From contig JAHJKL010000038.1 of assembly GCA_018822365.1 (NCBI GenBank), positions 1 to 58,295 on the forward strand: a stretch of 58,295 nucleotides of DNA, read 5' to 3'. This DNA is from Candidatus Margulisiibacteriota bacterium. Its GTDB lineage: Bacteria > Margulisbacteria > WOR-1 > O2-12-FULL-45-9 > XYB2-FULL-48-7. This document shows positions 38,557 to 46,700 of the stretch, piece by piece (positions within the stretch are counted from its first letter, which is position 1; the number at the start of each line of letters is the position of its first letter). The position numbers and the translations under genes were made by a program. Below the pieces are notes generated by a model that ran no database searches, was not told where the DNA came from, and saw only the letters and a program-made list of their open reading frames with translations.

Positions 38557-38967
38557 TTAAATAACAACTTGCCTGTTGGGTGATGGGATGTCTCGGCTCG
38601 CTATGTTTTTGTATTTGCTCCCATATCTTGAAAGCAAATAATCCACTGAAATCCTGTCTTGGACAAACAGCTTGTCGTCCTTTATAAAAAAATCATTCAA
38701 ATAGATAGAAACAGGTTGTTTTGAATAATTCGTGTAAGATAGCTTCAATACCACGACATCTTCAATTTCTACTAAGGCAACTTCCAGCAGAAAAGAATCA
38801 TTTTTAATAAAAGCGGCTTGAACATCCTCGGTTTTATCGATTCCAATGGAATAAGCCCCATCATCAATAGGGACAAACTTGTTAATGGATATCGGGTTGC
38901 TACAGCCAGAAACAAGAACTAAAGCAATAAGTGCGAAAGTTGTCAGGACCTTCTTTTTAAGGCTCAT
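38557..38967 (-). CDS. predicted lipoprotein (136 aa), possibly truncated
   Basis: A lipoprotein signal (MSLKKKVLTTFALIALVLVS then GCS) has the lipobox cysteine at about residue 22. The rest is a beta-rich domain (VVVLKLSYTNYSKQPVSIYLNDF) with no named family. The frame continues past its TAA for 122 codons, so this may be the front half of a longer lipoprotein. A TATAAT lies about 30 bases upstream. Confidence 0.6.
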   Translation of the reverse strand: MSLKKKVLTTFALIALVLVSGCSNPISINKFVPIDDGAYSIGIDKTEDVQAAFIKNDSFLLEVALVEIEDVVVLKLSYTNYSKQPVSIYLNDFFIKDDKLFVQDRISVDYLLSRYGSKYKNIASRDIPSPNRQVVI

Positions 38968-39415
38968 ACAATGGTCGAAGTTTACCGCCTTGTATTATTA
39001 TAGTCAACGCTTGCTCTGCTGGCCATTCATGATTTGCCTGGTTGCTTTTAGCAAATCAATTTGAGGGGCCTCGGGAAAAACACCAAAGAAAAGAAAAGGC
39101 ACTGACTATTTATCGTCAATGCCTTAAAAATTAAGTGTTGGAGAGGGAAGCCCGCCTGCGGCGGACTATCCTCTGGCATCCTCACTTCTGCATCTGTTGA
39201 TAGGGACTTGTCCTCCGCCCCGGTTGGGACCGGGGGCTCCGGGACATGGCATTTTTCTTCGTTCGCTCACCCCGGCTAGGGCCGGGGGTGTCGCTCACTC
39301 TTCCTCGCCAGCTCGGCGAAAAATGCCTTTCAAACCTTCCCTGCGTCCGCTTGGGGCGGACGCCTTTTGTCCTCCTGCGTCGTCCAAAAGACCATTTTTT
39401 TATTGCATAAAAAAA
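38968..39415. other. gene-free stretch with structured GC-rich non-coding region
   Basis: No gene is convincing in these 448 bases. The part from about 39139 to 39415 contains GC-rich hairpins: CCCCGGTTGGGACCGGGG, CCCCGGCTAGGGCCGGGG, and GCGTCCGC (39343-39350) with GCGGACGC (39356-39363). A larger arm pair GGCATTTTTC (39248-39257) and GAAAAATGCC (39318-39327) encloses the second hairpin. TGGAGAGGGAAG at 39139-39150 repeats the 3' end of tRNA-Tyr. A terminator closes the minus-strand end. Confidence 0.5.
39096..39125 (-). terminator. terminator-like hairpin at the end of the structured region
   Basis: AAGGCA and TGAC (39096-39104) pair with GTCA and TGCCTT (39115-39125), each arm interrupted by one mismatch. 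On the minus strand TTTTCTTTTC follows, as expected for an intrinsic terminator of a transcript from tRNA-Tyr. Confidence 0.5.
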
Positions 39416-39498
39416 TGGAGAGGGAAGGATTTGAACCTTCGAAGGCGTTAGCCGTCTGATTTACAGTCAGATGCGTTTGACCACTTCGCTACCTCTCC
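39416..39498 (-). tRNA. tRNA-Tyr (anticodon GTA)
   Basis: On the minus strand the 83-base cloverleaf opens with GGAGAGG and closes with CCTCTCC plus discriminator A. The anticodon stem CTGA/TCAG holds the GTA loop, and the long variable arm GACGGCTAACGCCTTC marks it as class II tRNA-Tyr. The T arm is AAGGTTCAAATCCTT. CCA is not encoded. Confidence 0.93.
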
Positions 39499-39604
39499 AC
39501 TTGCTGTCGTACGTAATTATCAAATGACCAATGAAAAATGTCAAATATATTTTTTCAAGAAACCGTCCGCCGCAGCGGATTTATTTGTGGGGACACAAAT
39601 TTTA

Positions 39605-39650
39605 AGAGAGCAGCCCGCTGAAGCGATTTGCCTGGCGGGCTGGCTCTCTT
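39605..39650. terminator. terminator-like hairpin downstream of the 42-aa gene
   Basis: AGAGAGC then GCCCGC pairs with GCGGGC then GCTCTCT across a 15-base loop, with small bulges. It lies 30 bases after the 42-aa gene. A weak T-run follows on the plus strand and is absent on the minus strand. Confidence 0.5.
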
Positions 39651-39679
39651 TAATGTGTTCAAAAAAGAACAAGAAAAGC

Positions 39680-39808
39680 CTATCTTCGTTTTTTGCTTTT
39701 CTTTCTGCCGCGAGCCATTTTGGCGCGAGAGATATCACCATTCTTGTCGATAAAATAGAGGTATCCCTTCTCTTTCTTAATGCCGCATTTCATTACTTTT
39801 TCTGCCAT
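39680..39808 (-). CDS. 42-aa basic protein of unknown function
   Basis: A short gene starts with ATG at 39808 ten bases after GGAGG. The 42 residues (MAEKVMKCGIKKEKGYLYFI, then DKNGDISRAKMARGRKKSKK and RR) form a compact beta-like front and a basic tail. I know no function. A nucleic-acid or ribosome role is only suggested by charge. It is transcribed behind the rRNA methyltransferase, ending four bases before its start region. Confidence 0.65.
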   Translation of the reverse strand: MAEKVMKCGIKKEKGYLYFIDKNGDISRAKMARGRKKSKKRR

Positions 39809-39811
39809 TTT

Positions 39812-40327
39812 CTATTCACCTCCTCGTTGCCGAAGAACTTCGTACAGGACAATGCCTGTGGCGACCGACGCGTTGAGGGAATTAATTCTTCCTCGCATAG
39901 GGAGCCGGACAACTTCTGAGCAGCGCTCTTTGACCAACCGGGAAACCCCGTTCCCTTCGCTGCCGATGACAAAAGCAACCGGCCCGCTGTAGTCACGGGT
40001 ATTATATAATGCCTTTCCGTCTATTTCAACAGCAAAAACCGGAATCAGCTCGTCCTGAAGCTGGCGGACAGCTTCGGCAATGTTGGGGACGCGAACGACG
40101 GGAACGACTTCGGCCGCTCCGGTAGAGGTTTTAACGACGGTATGAGTGACCGGGACCTGCCGCGCCTTACGGATAATGACGGCGTGAACTCCAGCCGCTT
40201 CGGCGGTGCGCAGGATAGCGCCAAAGTTGTGGGGATCCTCGATCCCGTCAAGGACCAGGAGAAAAGGGGGTTCGCCGCGTTGCTCAGCCAGTTGGATAAC
40301 GTCGTCTAACGAATGGTAATTAAACAT
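39812..40327 (-). CDS. SpoU/RlmB-type rRNA 2'-O-methyltransferase lacking the N-terminal domain
   Basis: The 171-residue SpoU-fold methyltransferase keeps the SAM knot: LVLDGIEDPHNFGAILRTAEA, then VIGSEGNGVSRLV and NSLNASVATGIVLYEVLRQR. RlmB-type enzymes methylate G2251 of 23S rRNA. This one lacks the usual N-terminal substrate-recognition domain (about 70 residues); the frame starts at MFNYHSLDDVI. It overlaps the aminotransferase stop by eight bases. The target could be rRNA or tRNA. Confidence 0.85.
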   Translation of the reverse strand: MFNYHSLDDVIQLAEQRGEPPFLLVLDGIEDPHNFGAILRTAEAAGVHAVIIRKARQVPVTHTVVKTSTGAAEVVPVVRVPNIAEAVRQLQDELIPVFAVEIDGKALYNTRDYSGPVAFVIGSEGNGVSRLVKERCSEVVRLPMRGRINSLNASVATGIVLYEVLRQRGGE

Positions 40328-41522
40328 TGCGCAGGGCCGCCGAAAAGATCTTGAGCGCCAGATCGATCTCTTTCTTTGAAACGTTCAACGGCGGGATAAA
40401 GCGAATGACCGTCCCGTCCCGACCGGTCGAGATCAGTAGTAAACCATGGTCCAGACAGTAGTCCAGGACCTTTCTTGCCTGGGTATTGTTCCCAAGGTCG
40501 ACACCAATTAGCAGCCCCTGGCCGCGGACCTCTTTGATGGCCGGGAATGAAGCTTGCAGACTGGTCAGGCTTTTCATCAGGTATTGACCAAGCTTGACCG
40601 TATTAGAAAGCAGCTTTTCTTTTTTTATCGTTCCAATAGTAGCAATGGCGGCGGCGCAGCAGACCGGATTGCCGCCAAAGGTGCTCCCATGCGCGCCGGC
40701 CGGCCACTTGGCCATTAGTTCCCGGCTGGCGATGCAGGCGCCAAGCGGGAGTCCGGACGCCAGTCCCTTGGCCAGGACCATAATATCAGGGACAACCCCC
40801 TCGTGCTCGCAGGCAAACCATTTGCCGGTATGGCCCATGCCGGTCTGGACCTCGTCGACAATTAATAATGTGTTGTATTTATCACAAAGCGCGCGCACTC
40901 CCCGGAGAAACCCGGAAGGGAGAGGGAGGTAGCCCCCTTCGCCAAGGATCGGCTCAATAATAACGCTGCCGATCTTCCAATCATTTTCCTTGAGCAGCCC
41001 CTCGACCAATAATAGGTCGAAAGGAGAGATATAGACCTCGGGAAGGAGAGGTTCGTAGCCCTCCCGGTATTTCATTTTCGAGCTGGTGACGGACAGTGCC
41101 CCAAGCGTCCGGCCATGGAAACCTCCCTGGAAGGCAATGATCCCGGGCTTTTTGGCGGCATACTTGGCCAGCTTTATCGCGGCTTCAACCGCTTCGGCCC
41201 CGCTTTGGCAAAAGAAAGATTGAGCTTTTTTTATCGGGACGATCTTTTGCAATTCTTCTCCAAGCTGAATATATGGCTCATAAAGAGCGACGCCAATGCA
41301 GGCGTGGATCAGCTGGTCGAGCTGCTTTTTTGCGGCGGAAACGACACTGGGAGGGCAATGCCCAATAATATTGCAGGCGATCCCGGTCGCAAAATCAAGG
41401 GTCTTTTTTCCCCGTTCATCATAAACGTAGCTCCCTTTTCCTTTTGAGACCGCAAAGTCAGCAAAATACTTTGCCAGGACGGGAGGAAGAACGCTTTTTC
41501 CTCGTTTTTCAAGCTTATTCAT
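40320..41522 (-). CDS. class III aminotransferase (acetylornithine/4-aminobutyrate type)
   Basis: The 400-residue PLP enzyme has GIACNIIGHCPPSVVSA, FCQSGAEAVEAAIKLAKYA, the cofactor site DEVQTGMGHTGK, and the Schiff-base lysine in VLAKGLASGLPLGA. The family covers ArgD, GabT and relatives. Substrate cannot be set from sequence, and a GabT-like call is only slightly favoured. TTGAGT-17-TATAAT (41531-41559) puts the -10 eight bases before the ATG, so a nearly leaderless mRNA is likely. Confidence 0.8.
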   Translation of the reverse strand: MNKLEKRGKSVLPPVLAKYFADFAVSKGKGSYVYDERGKKTLDFATGIACNIIGHCPPSVVSAAKKQLDQLIHACIGVALYEPYIQLGEELQKIVPIKKAQSFFCQSGAEAVEAAIKLAKYAAKKPGIIAFQGGFHGRTLGALSVTSSKMKYREGYEPLLPEVYISPFDLLLVEGLLKENDWKIGSVIIEPILGEGGYLPLPSGFLRGVRALCDKYNTLLIVDEVQTGMGHTGKWFACEHEGVVPDIMVLAKGLASGLPLGACIASRELMAKWPAGAHGSTFGGNPVCCAAAIATIGTIKKEKLLSNTVKLGQYLMKSLTSLQASFPAIKEVRGQGLLIGVDLGNNTQARKVLDYCLDHGLLLISTGRDGTVIRFIPPLNVSKKEIDLALKIFSAALRNV

Positions 41523-41530
41523 AGTATTTT

Positions 41531-41559
41531 ATTATACTGTAATTATATGTTATACTCAA
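41531..41559 (-). promoter_or_regulatory. aminotransferase promoter, overlapping the divergent subtilase promoter
   Basis: On the minus strand TTGAGT (41554-41559), 17 bases, TATAAT (41531-41536), then eight bases to the ATG. On the plus strand TATACT (41551-41556) lies seven bases before the subtilase ATG, so the two elements overlap back to back. Confidence 0.55.
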
Positions 41560-41563
41560 GGCG

Positions 41564-43774
41564 ATGCGCAGGACAGCCATAGCGATATTTTTACTGCTCT
41601 TTTTGGCCGCGAGCGTAATGGCCGAGATCACCCCGGGGCAGGTTGTTGTAAAATTTAAACCAGGCGCTTTTTCTTCGAAGAGTCCGGTTGGGGTTATTTC
41701 TTCGGCAATGATCGGCGCCGCTTCGATCAGGGCTCTGAACGAAAAACATGGGATTTATCGCTACAAGCAAATTTATAGCGAAGCGCTAAAGATCCGCCCT
41801 GACTGGGCCCATCTTGAGAATGATTATATCCTTTTCTTTCCCACCTCGGAAAGCCAATCAGCAATAATAAATGAATTTGAAAAGGACCAGAATGTTGTTG
41901 CTGCCCAGGCAAACGGGGTGGTCCGGGCCTTTCAGATAATCCCAAACGATACTTACTTTGCGCAGGAGTGGGGACTGACCAAGATAATGGCGCCAAACGC
42001 CTGGGACAGGACGACCGGGGCGAGCACAAATATCGTAGCGGTTATGGACACCGGGTTAAATTATAGCCATGAGGATATTGCCGGGAAAGTTGACCTGGCT
42101 CATGCCAAGGATTTGTACAACGGGGATAATGACCCAAGAGATGATAATGGCCACGGCACCGCTATTTCCGGAGTGATCGGCGCGATCTCAAATAACAGCA
42201 AAGGGGTTGCGGGCGTGGATTGGCAAGTCACGATCCTGCCGATCAAAGTTCTTAACCGGGACGGAGTTGGGGATCCGGCGACGATCAGCGCGGGGCTGGC
42301 TTATCTGGCGGCCCTAAAATCATCCGGAGTGAACATTGTTGCCGTGAACCTGAGCCTTGGCCAATATAACGAAGGGCCGGATATGTATGTTGAGGAAAAC
42401 CCGGCAAACATGAGAGACCGCTGCCTGGACGCTTACAACCAGGGGATCGTTGTTGTTGCCGCCGCCGGGAATGGGAGCGTTGACTGGAATACTTATCCGG
42501 CATATTATCCAACGGTATTGGCGGTATCGGCAACCGGGACCGACGACAAAAGATCTGTCTGGTCAGGGCTCGACGAGCAGACCTTTAGGACCCAGGCGTC
42601 AAATTACGGATCCTGGGTAGATATTGCCGCGCCGGGAACAAACATCTTTAGCATGAATATGGATGGGACATACAGCGCCGGTTGGAACGGGACCTCTTTG
42701 GCCGCTCCTTTTGTTGCCGGAGCGGTATCATTGTTAAAGGCGGCCGAACCTACATTGACCAATGCGCAGATCATGGACAGGCTGAAGAAAACAGCTGATC
42801 CTATTGATGCGTTGCAAGAGCCGGCCTATAAAGGCTTGCTGGGGAGCGGCCGGCTTAACTTGAGCCAGGCGACCATCGGGCTGCTTACAGAGATAACCGT
42901 CCCAGTCAGTGGCAGTTACATTAAAGGATTGGTCCAGATCAGCGGGACGGCGAGCGGCTGGAATTTTGGCGGGTATACTATTGAGGCTTACCGCGCGTCC
43001 TCTTTGGAAGTGATCGTGGCGCATAGCGCCTTAGAGGTTGATAATGGAACCTTGGCCAATTGGGACACCGCCGGGATCAATGGGGCGCTAACCCTGAAAT
43101 TAAAAGCAGTTGCAACGACAGGCGGTTCATCAGAAACCAGCGTTAATGTAATTGTTGATAATACGCCCCCTGATGCGGCAATCATTTACCCGACCAGCGG
43201 AGGGTCGATCGAAGGGGCAATTACTATAACCGGAAGAGCAACCGATGAAAACCTGGACAACTACGTCATTGAATATGGCCAGGGAGCGGCGCCGGCCTAT
43301 TACCAGGCCCTGGGAACATTTTACACGTCAGCACGCAATGTCCTGGCAACCTGGGAGACGACCGGGTTGAGCGGCCCATATATTTTGAGGCTGACCGTGA
43401 CCGATTTGGCGGGGAATATTTCCAGAACGGAGCTGACGGTTAACATAAGCAAGGTCTCTTCTTCTCTTGCCCCCGGAGTCGTTACTTTTGCACTCCCCAA
43501 CCCGTTTGACCGCAACAATGGGAGCAGCACGACCTTTTATTACCAATTGCAGGCGAACGCCAATACGTCGGTCAATCTTTTTGAACTTGGGGGAAATATG
43601 ATCTGGCAGAAGAGCTACCTTGCCGGTGAGAACGGAGCCAAGGCGGGAGTGAATAACCCGGCTTGGGACGGGAAAAATCTTTTTGGCGCAAACGTTCCGA
43701 CCGGGGTTTATTTATACCAAATAATTTCCGACCGTAAGGTCGTTGGCCGGGGCAAAGTAATTATCCTCAATTAA
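41564..43774 (+). CDS. secreted subtilisin-like serine protease (S8) with C-terminal FlgD-like domain
   Basis: A signal peptide (about 1-20) leads an I9-like propeptide (ITPGQVVVKFKPG) and a full S8 domain: catalytic D162 in VMDTGLNYSHED, H197 in GHGTAISG, N303 in AAAGNGS, and S378 in GTSLAAPF. Two Ig-like beta domains follow, then a FlgD-type immunoglobulin-like end (VPTGVYLYQIISDRK), which in other phyla targets proteins to the cell surface. The 736-residue protein is thus an exported, surface-bound protease. A TATACT seven bases before the ATG suggests a leaderless mRNA. Confidence 0.88.
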   Translation: MRRTAIAIFLLLFLAASVMAEITPGQVVVKFKPGAFSSKSPVGVISSAMIGAASIRALNEKHGIYRYKQIYSEALKIRPDWAHLENDYILFFPTSESQSAIINEFEKDQNVVAAQANGVVRAFQIIPNDTYFAQEWGLTKIMAPNAWDRTTGASTNIVAVMDTGLNYSHEDIAGKVDLAHAKDLYNGDNDPRDDNGHGTAISGVIGAISNNSKGVAGVDWQVTILPIKVLNRDGVGDPATISAGLAYLAALKSSGVNIVAVNLSLGQYNEGPDMYVEENPANMRDRCLDAYNQGIVVVAAAGNGSVDWNTYPAYYPTVLAVSATGTDDKRSVWSGLDEQTFRTQASNYGSWVDIAAPGTNIFSMNMDGTYSAGWNGTSLAAPFVAGAVSLLKAAEPTLTNAQIMDRLKKTADPIDALQEPAYKGLLGSGRLNLSQATIGLLTEITVPVSGSYIKGLVQISGTASGWNFGGYTIEAYRASSLEVIVAHSALEVDNGTLANWDTAGINGALTLKLKAVATTGGSSETSVNVIVDNTPPDAAIIYPTSGGSIEGAITITGRATDENLDNYVIEYGQGAAPAYYQALGTFYTSARNVLATWETTGLSGPYILRLTVTDLAGNISRTELTVNISKVSSSLAPGVVTFALPNPFDRNNGSSTTFYYQLQANANTSVNLFELGGNMIWQKSYLAGENGAKAGVNNPAWDGKNLFGANVPTGVYLYQIISDRKVVGRGKVIILN

Positions 43775-43781
43775 ACCCGCT

Positions 43782-46700
43782 TTAAAAGTTCAACGTTCCT
43801 TCGAATGAAAAGAGGCTGGCGGCAAAGTCATCGTTTGAGTTTGAGAGGTTGTGGTATTCAACATTCTTTAGCGAGGCGAGGAGCGAAATGTTGGACATGA
43901 CCGGATTATCAACGGGAATGTTAATGTTAATGCCCAGTGATTGGGTCCGTTTTTTGATGTTTAAGGATTGCAGAACCCCGCTTTGGACCTCTCCGCCGTT
44001 TGACTCATCGGAGAGCTCGTAAACCAGTGAACCCCAACTAAAAAGCTGATAATTGGCTTTGCTGTTGATCACCGTTTTATCTAAAGTATTTCCGGCGATA
44101 AGGTCGTAGGTCTTTTTTAGGTTGTAGTCAGCGCTAAGGCTAAGTTTTGGGATGGCGTTAAAGGTCAGCGAGGCTGACAGAGTGTCATTCCTGGTCTCGG
44201 TGGTGACGGGAGAGGTTGGCGCATCATTGTTGTTCTTGTAGTCCTCGCGGCTGTAGCCAATACTGATTGGCAGGACCGGGATAGGGGTTAGGGAAAGGGT
44301 GTGTCCCTGGGAGAGAGACTTGGTGTAAGTGCTAACCTGTACGTTGCCGGAGGGGGCCCGTTGGATCGCGTCTGAAAGGGCAAAGCGGGAGGAGAGAGAG
44401 ATCGCCCGGAAGGTAAAGACCGACCAATTGGCATCCCCCGCTTTGGTCCGGCCGATTGTTTTGAACGCGGTCCCGGTTTCAGGGATCGCTTCGCTCCTTG
44501 AATAGCTCCCGCCAAAAGTCAGCCAGCCAAAGGGGAGATATTTGCCGCTGACCGATGACCTTTCGGTCCGCGGGTTTTCCTGGTTGACGACATAAGAAAC
44601 ACGTTCCTGGCGGTTGTGGTCCAGCGAACCGGAAAGCCAGCTGATCGGCTGCAGGTCCATGTGATAAGTTTCGTTCAGGGTGTCGGACCGCGCTTCCGGC
44701 GTAGGCAGGTATTTTCTTTCAAAATGTTCCTGTCTGGAGGCTTGGGCGGTCCAGGATTGGAAGGCGCCAAGGCTTAGGCCGATCAAATTGAGCGACAGAG
44801 AATATGAATTGTCCTGAATATTAGTTTTGGCTGTTTCCGCTTCCAGAGAGTTCCGGGTAATAGGTTCGCTTTCCTGATGGTCAAGGCTGAAAGAGGCGTT
44901 CTTGGTCAAACTGCCGCTGACATTATAATGGAACGATCTGGAGATCGAAGTTGTTAGATCGGTCAAGTCGACGACATCGGTCTTTGACTGGCTGAAGCTG
45001 ACGTCTCCCTTGGTCGCGACGGAAAGCTCACCCTTGGTGAAGGGGAGAGGGGTGATGCTGGCGGAATAAGAATCCTGGTCATTGTCGCTGTTATGCAGAG
45101 AGGTGGGGGTTGCCGGGTCGTCAAGGGAAGTGAACTTTCTGTAACTGAACCCAATAGCGGCCAAACCATTCGGATTGATACTGGTCGAAACAGAATGGTC
45201 CCAGCTCCTTGAGAATTTTTCATGGGAAACACCGATCGGGCTTTGGTTGTATTTATACGAGTAGGAGGTGCTCAGCGAATGGAAGCCCGGGGTAAGGCTC
45301 AGACTGTATTCTTCAGATTCCGAGCCGGCGCCGGAGGCGGCTGAGCCAAGCGGAGAAAAATCAAAGCCGACCTTTCTGGTTGAACCGCTAATGGCCAATT
45401 TATTATCAAAAAGAGACGTTCCCGCGCCCAGGCGGAAAGCAGTGTCCGATTTTACGCCGGCGACACTGGATGACCCGGCCGGGTCCTGATACATATATTC
45501 AACGACAATGGCATCGGCCGAAGATGGGGTTATATAGTAGAAAGAAAGATTAATGGTCCGTTTGTCAGGGCTACTGATAAAATAATCGGCCTCTTTGTTC
45601 AGTAAAAGATTGTTGACGTAAACCCTGTCACTGCCGTCAATAATATTTCCAGGGGAGGTGACAACGTAGTTTTTAGTGCCGTTCCCCCGGAAGCTTTCGA
45701 TGCTGGTGTCGCCAATGATCACCTGGTCCGACTCGCTCTTGGCCCAGGAGGAGTCGATATGGAAAACATCGCCAATTTTAAAGCTTCCATCAACACCCAG
45801 CGCCGACATGGAAATGTCCTCGTTGGTGTCGGTTGAGGGGGGGACGTATTGATAGATCAATTGGAAGTTGGTGGTTGGCGACAGGAATTTGTTAAAGGTG
45901 ATCGAGGAGTTGTCCTTGTTATAGTTAAAGAAATAGCCGGCATCGCCGGCGTTAGATTCAAAGCTGGAGTTACGGACGTACGTGGTAACGGTTGAGGAGC
46001 CCTGTTCCCAGACCTGGATCGTTTCCGACCCGGGGACAATATCTTTAACGTTCCTTAAATAATATGGCCCCTGGGAGCCGTTGCCGACCCCGGAATATTT
46101 GCCGACGATCCCTTTTTTATAGGTATAGGCGACGGTTACCTCGTCGGAAGCCAAAATGCTGTTGTTGACAAAAGCGATCGTTCCTGTCCCGTAGCCGTCG
46201 GTCAGGTCGGTCCGGTCGTTAATATAAGCAAGCTTGACGCTGGGGCTGGTTACGGCGTATCCGGTTGCCGGATCAACAGAGGTTGTTGGTACGACATATT
46301 CGGTTTCCCAGCTCATCGCGCGGCTGACCCCCCCCCGCTGGACCCGGACCGTGATCGTTGCTTCAGATGTAGGGGGGATCGGGCGGCTGGTCAAATAGGC
46401 AACCCCTCCTTTGTTGATGATGTCCTGTCCGCTGAATTGGTCGATCGCGGTTGCGGTTGGGGCCCCTCCCCCTTTTTTCGCGCTCTCTTTCAAATAAGTA
46501 ACCCCGACCTTCATTTCCTTAGGGAACTGGGATGGGGCTTCTTGCAGAACGGCAATAATATTGTGTTTGTAGGAAATGAAAATAGTTGAGGTCGGGCCAA
46601 CGACCATGCCGAACAATATCTGGCCGGTTTTATAGCTGATCGTATAATCAAGGTCGCGGACAAACAATTTGCCGTCAACTACGACCCGTTCACTTTCCGG

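Noticed and set aside
39197-39451. 84-codon ORF running into tRNA-Tyr
   Set aside because: It reads antisense through the tRNA and hairpin region, a well-known kind of false gene.
39524-39919. 131-codon plus-strand ORF over the 42-aa gene
   Set aside because: It crosses the terminator-like hairpin and lies opposite the gene with a strong ribosome site.
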